A DNA stretch of 6,747 nt from Nitrosomonadales bacterium (GTDB lineage: Bacteria > Pseudomonadota > Gammaproteobacteria > Burkholderiales > Nitrosomonadaceae): contig SPBV01000098.1 of assembly GCA_004525885.1 (NCBI GenBank), forward strand, positions 1-6,747, in the 5' to 3' direction. Below, piece by piece: positions 1 to 6,322 of this stretch. The translations under genes and the position numbers were made by a program. Below the pieces are notes generated by a model. That model ran no database searches. It saw only the letters and a program-made list of their open reading frames with translations, and was not told the DNA's origin. The stretch's first letter is position 1. Each line of letters starts with the position of its first letter.

Positions 1-195
1 GACCCGCTATACAAAGATGCGGTCGCGGTTGTGATGAAGTCTCGTCGCGCCTCCATCTCACTTGTACAAAGACACTTACGCATTGGTTATAACCGCGCAG
101 CACGGTTAATTGAAGAAATGGAACACAGCGGACTTGTCTCTGCTATGCAAAGCAATGGTAACAGAGAGATCTTAGTTCAAGACCGAAATGAATAA
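1..195 (+). CDS. ftsK: DNA translocase FtsK, C-terminal end (partial)
   Basis: Frame 1 is open from the window edge to TAA at 193-195 and gives 64 residues, the C-terminal gamma (winged-helix) domain of FtsK. The recognisable stretches are 'DPLYKDAVAVV', 'ASISLVQRHLRIGYNRAARL', 'IEEMEHSGLVS' and 'NGNREILV', which match the family almost position for position. In FtsK this domain reads the polar KOPS sequences and contacts XerD, so the motor pumps DNA toward the dif site at the division septum. The membrane domain and the RecA-like motor lie outside the window. The protein ends shortly after the conserved NGNRE motif, which is normal. lolA starts 38 bp downstream on the same strand, as in many proteobacteria. 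The identity is seen directly; the function is family knowledge. Confidence 0.96.
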   Translation, partial: DPLYKDAVAVVMKSRRASISLVQRHLRIGYNRAARLIEEMEHSGLVSAMQSNGNREILVQDRNE

Positions 196-233
196 CTCTT
201 CTGAAGAAATTTATAATTACTCTGGAGTCTTTC

Positions 234-884
234 ATGGACAAATTCCATACTAGAAATGCTATGAATTTCTTTAAACGAACTTATTTCTTCCTGTTTCTCT
301 TACTTCTTCCTTGTATAGCACAGGCTGATGCCATGAGCAGTCTAAAATATTTTGTTAAAGATGTGCGTATGGCCCGCGCCTCGTTTTCTCAAATTTTGCT
401 CGATAAAAACGCGCGAATAATACAAGAAGCAAGTGGCACAATGCAATTCAAACGTCCTGGAAAATTTAGATGGGTTTATGAAAAACCATATGAGCAAATG
501 ATTGTCGGGGACGGCATAACAGTATGGTTCCATGATCTCGATCTGAATCAAGTTACGATTCGAAAGCTTGATATAGCCATTGGGAGTAGCCCTGCTGCAC
601 TACTTGCCGGTGACAATACCATTGAATCAAATTTCGATCTGGGTGAAATTGGCTTACAAGGGGGATTAGAATGGTTAGAGGCCAAGCCTAAAATAAAAGA
701 AGGTTCGTTTGAATCAGTGCGATTGGGATTTACACCAGAAGGTGTTCTAAGAAAAACTGTTCTACATGATAATTTTGGTCAGACAACAGTTATTATCTTT
801 TCAGGAATGGAAAAAAATCCAGAGTTAGCACCTGAGTTGTTTAAGTTTACTCCACCCAAGAATTCGGATGTGATTAGTGACTGA
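234..884 (+). CDS. lolA: Outer-membrane lipoprotein carrier protein LolA
   Basis: This 216-residue protein is a periplasmic chaperone that takes lipoproteins released by the inner-membrane LolCDE transporter and delivers them to LolB at the outer membrane. Residues 1-31 form a Sec signal peptide: a basic n-region (KRT at 14-16), a hydrophobic run 'YFFLFLLLLPCIA' and a likely cleavage site AQA|DA after residue 31. The mature part has LolA hallmarks: 'ARASFSQ' near 47-53, 'ASGTMQFKRPGKFRWVYEKP' (66-85) and the C-terminal 'LFKFTPPKNSDV'. Length fits the family once the leader is removed. ATG at 234 is chosen because GGAG lies at 224-227, 6 nt upstream; Met10 at 261 would give a tidier signal peptide but has no visible ribosome site. 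Cys27 does not sit in a proper lipobox. The stop overlaps the start of rarA by 8 bp, suggesting coupled translation. Confidence 0.93.
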   Translation: MDKFHTRNAMNFFKRTYFFLFLLLLPCIAQADAMSSLKYFVKDVRMARASFSQILLDKNARIIQEASGTMQFKRPGKFRWVYEKPYEQMIVGDGITVWFHDLDLNQVTIRKLDIAIGSSPAALLAGDNTIESNFDLGEIGLQGGLEWLEAKPKIKEGSFESVRLGFTPEGVLRKTVLHDNFGQTTVIIFSGMEKNPELAPELFKFTPPKNSDVISD

Positions 885-2190
885 CTTGTTTGAAAAACAA
901 GAAATTTCTACCCCATTAGCGGAACAGTTACGTCCACAAAAATTAGAAGATGTTATCGGTCAGGCTCATTTGCTTGGTGTAGGAAAGCCTTTAAGTATTA
1001 TGTTCAAATCTGGAAAACTCCATTCTATGATCCTTTGGGGGCCTCCTGGTACCGGCAAAACTACGTTAGCAAGACTTATGGCGCTAGAATTTGATGCCAA
1101 ATTCATAGCACTATCAGCGGCATTTTCTGGGGTTAAGGATATCCGTAATGCAATTGAAATGGCCCAAGTTACGCTACAACAATCGAACCAACACACTATC
1201 TTGTTTGTAGATGAGGTGCATCGTTTTAACAAATCCCAGCAAGATGCATTCTTGCCCTATGTTGAAAATGGATTAGTAACATTCGTTGGAGCTACTACCG
1301 AAAATCCTTCATTCGAGGTCAACAACGCACTTCTGTCACGGGCTCATGTTTATATTCTTAAAACATTGTCAGAACATGATCTTGCTATTTTGTTTGATCG
1401 AGTAAGAGATTCCGTATTGAAAAAGTTGCATTTGTCCAATGATGCTAAACGTCTACTAATTGGATTTGCTGATGGAGATGCGAGGCGTTTGCTTAATTTA
1501 TTAGAGCAAACAAAAGTTACTGCAGAAACAGAGAAAATTGTAGACATTAGCGTAGATTTTGTCCGCAATATGCTTTCGTACAATTCACACCGTTTCAACA
1601 GGAATGGAGATGAATTTCACGATCAAATATCTGCTCTACATAAATCGATACGCGGCTCTGATCCTGATGCCGCGCTTTACTGGATGTGTCGTATGCTTGA
1701 TGGTGGTGCTGACCCACTTTATATAGGACGGCGGTTAATCCGTGCAGCAACGGAAGACATTGGGCTAGCTGATCCGCGTGCATTGCAAATAACATCTAAC
1801 GCTTGCGCGGCTTTCGAGCGCCTGGGTAGCCCAGAAGGCGAACTAGCACTTGCTCAGGCGGCACTATATTTAGCCTGTGCGCCAAAAAGTAATTCTTCTT
1901 ACCTAGCGTATAATAAAACTCGCTCTCTTATCAGCAATGACAAGTCACGCCCTGTACCAAATCATTTACGCAATGCGCCTACTAAGCTAATGAAAGAACT
2001 AGGTGTTGGGCACAAATATCGCTACTCTCATGATGATGTAGAAGCCTACTCCGCTGGAGAGAATTATTTTCCTACCGGGATGCCAGATGTAAAGTTGTAT
2101 ATGCCAACAGTGCACGGATTCGAAAAAAAGATTTCTGAGAAATTGGCATATTTACGCAAACTAGATAAAAAGATAAAGAATGATGCGTAA
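877..2190 (+). CDS. rarA: Replication-associated recombination protein A, AAA+ ATPase RarA/MgsA
   Basis: The 437-residue product is a clamp-loader-like AAA+ ATPase of the RarA/MgsA/WRNIP1 family, which acts at stalled replication forks together with SSB. Visible motifs are 'LAEQLRPQKLEDVIGQ' at 14-29, Walker A GPPGTGKT at 55-62, Walker B 'ILFVDEVHRF' with DEVH at 112-115, sensor 1 'GATTENPSFE' at 138-147, a probable arginine finger in SRA at 154-156 and sensor 2 near DARR 201-204. The C-terminal MgsA domain follows ('LHKSIRGSDPDAALYWM' from 254, then 'GGADPLYIGRRLIRAATEDIG'), ending with the family's 'GHKYRYSHDD' region. Length is normal and the protein is intact. The start is GTG at 877, inside the end of lolA; TTG at 886 is the nearest alternative. 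A weak GGAT at 866-869 is the only ribosome-site candidate, so coupling to lolA translation is likely. Confidence 0.95.
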   Translation: MTDLFEKQEISTPLAEQLRPQKLEDVIGQAHLLGVGKPLSIMFKSGKLHSMILWGPPGTGKTTLARLMALEFDAKFIALSAAFSGVKDIRNAIEMAQVTLQQSNQHTILFVDEVHRFNKSQQDAFLPYVENGLVTFVGATTENPSFEVNNALLSRAHVYILKTLSEHDLAILFDRVRDSVLKKLHLSNDAKRLLIGFADGDARRLLNLLEQTKVTAETEKIVDISVDFVRNMLSYNSHRFNRNGDEFHDQISALHKSIRGSDPDAALYWMCRMLDGGADPLYIGRRLIRAATEDIGLADPRALQITSNACAAFERLGSPEGELALAQAALYLACAPKSNSSYLAYNKTRSLISNDKSRPVPNHLRNAPTKLMKELGVGHKYRYSHDDVEAYSAGENYFPTGMPDVKLYMPTVHGFEKKISEKLAYLRKLDKKIKNDA

Positions 2191-2253
2191 GCTAAAGGAA
2201 GTTATTCATTCCAAACTATAAATTAAAATGTCTTATATTTAGGAATTGTTTAT

Positions 2254-3588
2254 ATGTTAGATATCCATCTGTTACGTGCTAATTTAGGAAATGCAGCCAA
2301 AGAACTTGATTTACGTGGCTTTTATCTAGATATGTCATACTTTCAAAAACTAGTGGAAGAACGTGGATCTGTACGAACAAATACACAGAAACTAGAAGAA
2401 AATAGAAATAATATTTCAGGTAGGATCGGCCGCCTTCGTGTAGCGGGGCATGGTATAGATGATGGAGAGATTGGAAATTTTTTGAATCAAATGAAATCAA
2501 TACTTGCCCAGCTGAGTCAAGCTAAGGTAGATCTAGATAAAATTGAATGTGAATTACAGCAATTTATGGAAGTAATTCCAAATCTGCCGCACAGTACTGT
2601 TCCAAAAGAAGGTAAAAATGAGGATGTACGATACTGGGGAACAAAAAAGACGTCCGATTCGTTCGGATTTTCAATAAAAGATCATGTAAGTATAGGTGAA
2701 AACTTAGGATTATTAGATTTTGAAACTGCGACGAAACTTAGTGGTGCACGGTTTAGTATGATGAAAGGGGGGCTCGCAAGATTACATCGTGCACTAGCAC
2801 AGTTTATGTTAGACACGCATACGATTGAGCATGGTTACACCGAAACCTATGTTCCTTATCTAGCTAACTCAGAAAGTTTGCGTGGTACGGGACAATTGCC
2901 TAAATTTGAAGAAGATTTGTTTAAGATCTATCGTAAAAAGTATGAAAAAGAGGAAGGGGAAACTGACCAAAAATTACAAGAGGAAAATTGGTATTTAATA
3001 CCTACCTCAGAAGTCCCCCTCACTAACTCTGTGCGAAATGAAATTGTTCCTCTAGAATCCATACCTATCAAGCTTACTGCGCTCACTCCCTGCTTTCGTT
3101 CTGAAGCAGGAAGCTATGGAAAAGATACGCGTGGTTTGATCCGCCAACATCAGTTTGATAAGGTTGAATTAGTGCAAATCGTTCATCCTCAGAAATCCTA
3201 CGAGGCATTGGAGCAACTTGTTGGTCATGCTGAAATGATTCTACAGAAATTAGAATTACCTTATCGCGTAGTGCTGTTATGTTCGAATGACATGGGATTT
3301 TCTGCAGCCAAAACTTATGATATTGAGGTCTGGCTGCCCGCACAGAACACTTATAGAGAAATTTCTTCGTGCAGTAATTGTGAAGCGTTCCAGGCGCGAC
3401 GTATGAAAGCGCGCTTTCGTAACGAGAGTGGCAAACCGGAACTGTTACATACCTTAAACGGCTCTGGTCTAGCGGTAGGACGTTGTTTAGTGGCCGTTCT
3501 AGAAAACTACCAAAATGCTGACGGAAGCATTTCTATTCCTAAAGTCTTACAACCTTATATGGGAGGTATTGACCGACTTGTCGCATAG
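2254..3588 (+). CDS. serS: Serine--tRNA ligase (class II aminoacyl-tRNA synthetase)
   Basis: This cytosolic enzyme charges tRNA-Ser, and tRNA-Sec where present, with serine using ATP. Residues 1-110 form the N-terminal tRNA-binding arm, a long helical hairpin rich in Lys, Glu and Gln, after the start 'MLDIHLLR'. The class II catalytic core follows: a motif 1 region near 180-200, the serine-pocket 'TSEVPLTN' at 251-258, motif 2 from 'CFRSEAGSYGKDTRG' (280-294) to 'RQHQFDKVE', the 'REISSCSNCEAFQARR' segment at 368-383, and motif 3 GSGLAVGR at 403-410. It is 444 residues long, slightly above the usual size of about 425-430. Much of the excess is a charged segment at about 228-245. ATG at 2254 is preceded by AGGA at 2241-2244. 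The gene is 63 bp downstream of rarA on the same strand. No catalytic motif appears broken. Confidence 0.97.
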   Translation: MLDIHLLRANLGNAAKELDLRGFYLDMSYFQKLVEERGSVRTNTQKLEENRNNISGRIGRLRVAGHGIDDGEIGNFLNQMKSILAQLSQAKVDLDKIECELQQFMEVIPNLPHSTVPKEGKNEDVRYWGTKKTSDSFGFSIKDHVSIGENLGLLDFETATKLSGARFSMMKGGLARLHRALAQFMLDTHTIEHGYTETYVPYLANSESLRGTGQLPKFEEDLFKIYRKKYEKEEGETDQKLQEENWYLIPTSEVPLTNSVRNEIVPLESIPIKLTALTPCFRSEAGSYGKDTRGLIRQHQFDKVELVQIVHPQKSYEALEQLVGHAEMILQKLELPYRVVLLCSNDMGFSAAKTYDIEVWLPAQNTYREISSCSNCEAFQARRMKARFRNESGKPELLHTLNGSGLAVGRCLVAVLENYQNADGSISIPKVLQPYMGGIDRLVA

Positions 3589-3660
3589 AAAAAAGTATTA
3601 AATACCACCAAATTTACCCGTATATATTTTAAAGTTTATCTAATTCACAACTTACACATT

Positions 3661-4905
3661 TTAGTCAGCCTGCTTCCTTAAGAAGGCAGGAATATCTAAC
3701 GCCTCTACGCCAGATTGTTTCATCGCTTCCACTGCATCACGTCTGTTCGTACGACTTACGGCAGGAATATCGAGATCCCTCCAATTTACCGTATTGTCTA
3801 ACATAGCGTCATCAACTCCAGTACGAGCATGAATAACACTTATTGGCCTAGTCTGAATACTATTTGTCAATTTACCAAGACCCGTTGCTACTACCGTAAC
3901 ACGCAAGTCATTTTGCATATTCTCATCGATCACAGTACCAATAATTACGGTCGCATCTTCAGCGGTAAAATCTTTAACTGTATTCATTACTTCGTGGACC
4001 TCGCGCATTTTCAGCCCTGAACTTGCAGTAATATTAACTAAAACACCACGTGCGCCCGAGAGATTTACATCTTCTAGCAGAGGACTTGCAACTGCCTGTT
4101 CAGCTGACAAACGCGCACGGTCAACCCCTGTAGAAAATGCCGAACCCATCATAGCCATACCCGCTTCCGACATTACAGTTTTCACATCAGCAAAATCTAC
4201 ATTTACAAGACCTGGGCAGTTGATTACCTCTGCTATCCCTGCAACTGCACCATAGAGTACATTGTTTGCCGCCTTAAATGCATCTAGCATACTGACATCA
4301 TCTCCTAGCACTAACATTAGCTTATCGTTTGGGATCACAATTAGTGAATCAACATGATTTGATAATTCTTCCATTCCGGTCTGTGCGGATTTTAAGCGTC
4401 TGCCCTCAAATGCAAACGGCCTTGTCACAACTGCAACAGTTAGAATACCCATTTCCTTTGCTAACTCCGCCACCACTGGTGCTGCACCAGTTCCGGTGCC
4501 GCCACCCATGCCTGCAGTAATAAATAACATGTCTGCACCATCAATTAATGCAGCAATACGATCGCGGTCTTCCAGCGCAGCTGCGCGCCCGATTTCAGGA
4601 TTTGCGCCCGCGCCCAATCCCTTCGTGATAGCAGAGCCCAATTGCAACAGAATGCGCGCTTGATTACGCTTTAATGCCTGTGCATCAGTATTGGCGCAAA
4701 TAAACTCAACACCTTGCACCCCGTTCTGAATCATGTGGTCCACAGCATTACCACCACAGCCGCCGACACCAATAACCTTTATCACTGCCTCCCGGCCTAC
4801 TAATTTCATCACCCCCTCCTGATCTTTTACCTTTATCACTGACTCTTGTCCTTCTAACTTTATCACTGCCTCTTGGTCTTCTTCATCTATGATTTCAAAC
4901 TTCAT
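3661..4905 (-). CDS. ftsZ: Cell division protein FtsZ with a repeat-expanded N-terminus
   Basis: This 414-residue tubulin-like GTPase polymerises into the Z-ring that organises division at mid-cell. The nucleotide-binding core begins with 'VIGVGGCGGNAV' (44-55), then 'ANTDAQAL' (71-78), the tubulin signature GGGTGTG (134-140) and the T7 catalytic loop 'NVDFADVKTVMSE' (235-247). A short variable linker follows at about 347-395. The C-terminal peptide 'DIPAFLRKQAD' (404-414), which binds FtsA/ZipA-type partners, is intact, so the protein looks functional. Oddities are four 9-residue tandem units at residues 9-44 and a Cys at position 50 in the glycine-rich loop, where Gly or Ala is usual. ATG at 4905 is supported by GGGAG 7 nt upstream. 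It converges on serS; ftsA and lpxC, its usual dcw-region neighbours, are not adjacent. It could be the sole FtsZ or a second copy; the window cannot tell. Confidence 0.97.
   Translation of the reverse strand: MKFEIIDEEDQEAVIKLEGQESVIKVKDQEGVMKLVGREAVIKVIGVGGCGGNAVDHMIQNGVQGVEFICANTDAQALKRNQARILLQLGSAITKGLGAGANPEIGRAAALEDRDRIAALIDGADMLFITAGMGGGTGTGAAPVVAELAKEMGILTVAVVTRPFAFEGRRLKSAQTGMEELSNHVDSLIVIPNDKLMLVLGDDVSMLDAFKAANNVLYGAVAGIAEVINCPGLVNVDFADVKTVMSEAGMAMMGSAFSTGVDRARLSAEQAVASPLLEDVNLSGARGVLVNITASSGLKMREVHEVMNTVKDFTAEDATVIIGTVIDENMQNDLRVTVVATGLGKLTNSIQTRPISVIHARTGVDDAMLDNTVNWRDLDIPAVSRTNRRDAVEAMKQSGVEALDIPAFLRKQAD
4774..4881 (-). repeat. Four tandem 27-bp (9-residue) units inside the 5' end of ftsZ
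   Basis: Read on the minus strand from 4881, four in-frame 27-bp units encode EDQEAVIKL, EGQESVIKV, KDQEGVMKL and VGREAVIKV (FtsZ residues 9-44), with consensus x-(D/G)-(Q/R)-E-(A/S/G)-V-(I/M)-K-(L/V). Units 1 and 4 share the 15-base core GAGGCAGTGATAAAG exactly, and unit 2 differs from it by one base. The last unit runs straight into the conserved 'IGVGG' loop, so it is the native first beta strand; units 1-3 look like added copies. The boundaries are exact because the spacing is a constant 27 bp. The copies have diverged, so the expansion is not brand new. Confidence 0.9.
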
Positions 4906-4912
4906 AACAGTT

Positions 4913-4917
4913 CTCCC
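4913..4917 (-). promoter_or_regulatory. Ribosome binding site of ftsZ
   Basis: GGGAG within AAAGGGAGAA lies 7 nt upstream of the ATG at 4905. It fixes the ftsZ start at the longest reading frame, so the tandem 9-residue units are translated rather than being leader sequence. The only in-frame Met inside the repeat region (residue 33) lies within unit 3. Confidence 0.8.
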
Positions 4918-4927
4918 TTTATGAATT

Positions 4928-4958
4928 AATCTAACAATTACTTTATTTCAAATGGCAA
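4928..4958 (-). promoter_or_regulatory. Possible sigma70-type promoter of ftsZ
   Basis: On the minus strand TTGCCA (4953-4958, 5 of 6 to the -35 consensus) is followed by TAGATT (4928-4933, 4 of 6 to the -10 consensus). The 19-nt spacer is longer than ideal, so this is a weak call. The roughly 100 bp between ftsZ and the insertion sequence is AT-rich and holds no other gene, so a promoter for ftsZ is expected here or inside the element. Confidence 0.27.
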
Positions 4959-5006
4959 GCAGTATCTAATTGCCCGATATTCAGCTTGACATCTCAATAG
5001 GTAATC

Positions 5007-5019
5007 TGGACTGCACCCC
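5007..5019 (+). repeat. IS terminal inverted repeat, orfB-distal end
   Basis: TGGACTGCACCCC matches the reverse complement of 6270-6282 in 13 of 13 positions. It lies 5 bp beyond the orfB stop codon and faces ftsZ. Confidence 0.88.
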
Positions 5020-5024
5020 TGTGG

Positions 5025-5843
5025 CTAGACAGATTGGGTTAGGGCAATCGGACAGAGTTTAAGGTTTTTATAAAATAGTTCTTCAAACTCCACAGGTGGT
5101 CTGTATCCAAGAGAAGAATGCAGACGTTTGCGGTTATATACTTCCTGGATGAAAAAAGGAAGCCTAATTTGAACATCTTCTAAGGTTCGGTATTCCCAGA
5201 GGTAGACTTCTTCAACTTTGACCGTTTTAAAGAAGCTTTCAGCAATTGCATTGTCATAGGGATTTCCTTTTCGGGACATACTGATCAGAAAGTCGTATTG
5301 TAAAAGAGTCCCTATGTAATCATTGGATGCATACTGGACGCCCCGATCAGAGTGATGGATGACCCCCTTTGGTGGCTGTCGATGTGCAATGGCCATGCTC
5401 AAGGCCGCAAGACAAAGGACGGTATCAATGTTACGAGAAATGGCATACCCGATAGCTCTCCGGGCAAATAGGTCCAGAATGACCGCCAAATAGACGAAAC
5501 CGTTGCGGATACCAATATAGGTTATGTCTGCTGCCCAGACCTGGTTGGGTGCTGTAACAACAAGGTCTTTTGTTAGATTGGGATAAATCCGCTGACTGTG
5601 ATTACTATCGGTAGTTTTTATCCAGCGACGCTTGGTTTTCCTGAGAAGGCCTCGTTGATGCATGATGCGCAATACTTTTTTGTGATTAACCGGAATACTA
5701 CGGCGGTGTAACTCATGCGTCACGCGTCGGTATCCGTATCCCGGAAACTCTTCAATAATGGCTTCGATATGGGCTATGAGTTCTTCATCATCCACATAGT
5801 CGCTCTTTGATTTATTGTAATAGGTACTGCGGGGTAAGTTCAT
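5025..5843 (-). CDS. IS3-family transposase OrfB, DDE catalytic domain
   Basis: The 272 residues from ATG 5843 include the HTH_21 region ('EEFPGYGYRRVTHELHRR', 32-49) and an RNase-H-like integrase core. The DDE triad is complete: Asp106 in 'VWAADITYI', Asp166 in 'HHSDRGVQYAS' and Glu202 in 'AIAESFFKTVK', spaced 59 and 35 residues apart as expected for IS3. The family's C-terminal 'YNRKRLHSSLGYRPPVEFE' is present. Upstream of this ATG the same frame is open back through the A7 run. It encodes 'EEKRRFITEHRHLLESAERG', the normal start of OrfB homologues, so the working enzyme is probably the OrfAB fusion of about 390 residues. A GGGGG run before the ATG could also allow separate OrfB synthesis. 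All key residues are intact. Confidence 0.94.
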   Translation of the reverse strand: MNLPRSTYYNKSKSDYVDDEELIAHIEAIIEEFPGYGYRRVTHELHRRSIPVNHKKVLRIMHQRGLLRKTKRRWIKTTDSNHSQRIYPNLTKDLVVTAPNQVWAADITYIGIRNGFVYLAVILDLFARRAIGYAISRNIDTVLCLAALSMAIAHRQPPKGVIHHSDRGVQYASNDYIGTLLQYDFLISMSRKGNPYDNAIAESFFKTVKVEEVYLWEYRTLEDVQIRLPFFIQEVYNRKRLHSSLGYRPPVEFEELFYKNLKLCPIALTQSV

Positions 5844-6196
5844 GAGTTGGCACCCCCTTTCCGCGCTTTCGAGGAGGTGACGGTGTTCAGTAATGAAACG
5901 TCGTTTTTCTTCGGTAGTGTCAAAAGACCCCTCTGAACGGCTTTTTTTAAAAACTCGTTCTCCAGGGTAAGTTTGCCGACCAGTTGTTCCAATTGGCGGA
6001 CGCGGTCTTCAAGGGCTGATTCCTTGCTGGGGGCATTATCAAATCTCCCTCTGGCATATTGTTCTTTCCAGTGGTAAAGAAGACCTGATGAAACTTCATG
6101 ACGGCGTATGAGTTGAGCTGGCGTGCTCATCCCACTGAGCAGTTCTTCGACAATTTGGCGCTTGAGCTCTATTGGAAAGCTTCTTCGGTGCTTCAT
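5840..6196 (-). CDS. IS3-family transposase OrfA (DNA-binding subunit)
   Basis: This is a 118-residue protein from the ATG at 6196. A longer frame reaches an ATG at 6241, but 6196 is preferred because AGGA lies 7 nt upstream and the protein then begins 'MKHRRSFPIELKRQIVEEL', the usual OrfA opening. It carries a helix-turn-helix near residues 8-46 ('LLSGMSTPAQLIRRHEV', 'SSGLLYHWKEQY'), which recognises the element ends. A leucine-zipper-like coiled coil follows at about 62-87 ('LEDRVRQLEQLVGKLTLENE'), used for multimerisation. The A7 run at 5942-5948 lies at codons 83-85, just after this zipper, the normal place for the frameshift in this family. Its TGA overlaps the orfB ATG (ATGA, 5840-5843), so orfB could also be translated by termination-reinitiation. 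Confidence 0.9.
   Translation of the reverse strand: MKHRRSFPIELKRQIVEELLSGMSTPAQLIRRHEVSSGLLYHWKEQYARGRFDNAPSKESALEDRVRQLEQLVGKLTLENEFLKKAVQRGLLTLPKKNDVSLLNTVTSSKARKGGANS
5942..5948 (-). other. Slippery heptamer for -1 programmed ribosomal frameshifting (OrfAB)
   Basis: On the minus strand the run is AAAAAAA followed by GCC, read in orfA as TTA AAA AAA GCC, an A_AAA_AAA slippery site. A -1 slip re-reads the last A as AGC and enters the orfB frame, which has no stop from there to 5027. This joins 85 OrfA residues to 305 OrfB-frame residues. Such sites are the rule in IS3 elements. I did not find a convincing stem-loop just downstream. Confidence 0.75.
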
Positions 6197-6269
6197 GGCA
6201 AGATCCTTTCTCCCATTTCCCGGGACTTTGGTTCCTGCCAACTACTCTAACATATTTTGTCCAACTTGG

Positions 6270-6282
6270 GGGGTGCAGTCCA
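6270..6282 (-). repeat. IS terminal inverted repeat, orfA-proximal end
   Basis: This is the partner of the repeat at 5007-5019. It lies about 75 bp upstream of the chosen orfA start and marks the border with the phage-like sequence. Confidence 0.88.
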
Positions 6283-6322
6283 AATTGTTCCTGATTATTT
6301 CCTTTGCTAAAGGGAGACTGAG

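Larger units (their letters stand above)
5007..6282 (-). mobile_element. IS3-family insertion sequence, IS150-like, apparently complete (1276 bp)
   Basis: The element is bounded by 13-bp perfect terminal inverted repeats (TGGACTGCACCCC reading inward from 5007 and from 6282 on the other strand). Weaker similarity continues further in, for example GACA about 22-25 bp from each end. Inside are orfA and orfB on the minus strand, with an A7 slippery run. Ends of the form TGGACTGCACCCC and this layout are typical of the IS150 subgroup of IS3. Target duplication is unclear: the bases directly outside the ends do not match, but AAT occurs at 5003-5005 and at 6283-6285, which would be a 3-bp duplication if the left end carries one extra base (C5006). 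No frameshift or stop breaks the transposase, so it may be active. Confidence 0.9.

Noticed and set aside
210..220. A perfect TATAAT at 212-217 just upstream of lolA.
   Set aside because: The best -35 at 17-nt spacing matches only 3 of 6 bases, and transcription would start at about 224, on top of the GGAG ribosome site. It would only make sense if translation began at Met10 (261), which has no ribosome site.
966..1795. Minus-strand open frames inside rarA, and similar ones inside lolA, serS and ftsZ.
   Set aside because: They lie opposite strongly conserved genes, have no recognisable motifs and no supporting ribosome sites.
3589..3660. Possible bidirectional terminator between serS and ftsZ.
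   Set aside because: Only a 5-bp AT-rich stem (GTATT/AATAC, around 3596-3606) is visible, with no GC-rich hairpin or following T-run.
3661..3780. LDIPA appears twice near the FtsZ C-terminus (378-382 and 403-407), suggesting a duplicated partner-binding peptide.
   Set aside because: Betaproteobacterial FtsZ proteins commonly have an 'LD-x-PA-(V/x)' segment in the linker before the terminal DIPAFLRKQAD, so this is ordinary for the family.
4906..4920. AAAGGGAGA occurs before both ftsZ (minus strand) and the phage-like frame (around 6309-6317, plus strand), suggesting a shared leader.
   Set aside because: The match is confined to the ribosome-binding consensus and its immediate bases, so it is best explained by common function or chance.
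4986..5010. TTGACA at 4986-4991 on the plus strand, as a -35 facing into the IS or a promoter split by the IS.
   Set aside because: No -10 lies at a normal distance, either in the present sequence or in the reconstructed empty site (the nearest, GATTAT, would be about 21 nt away).
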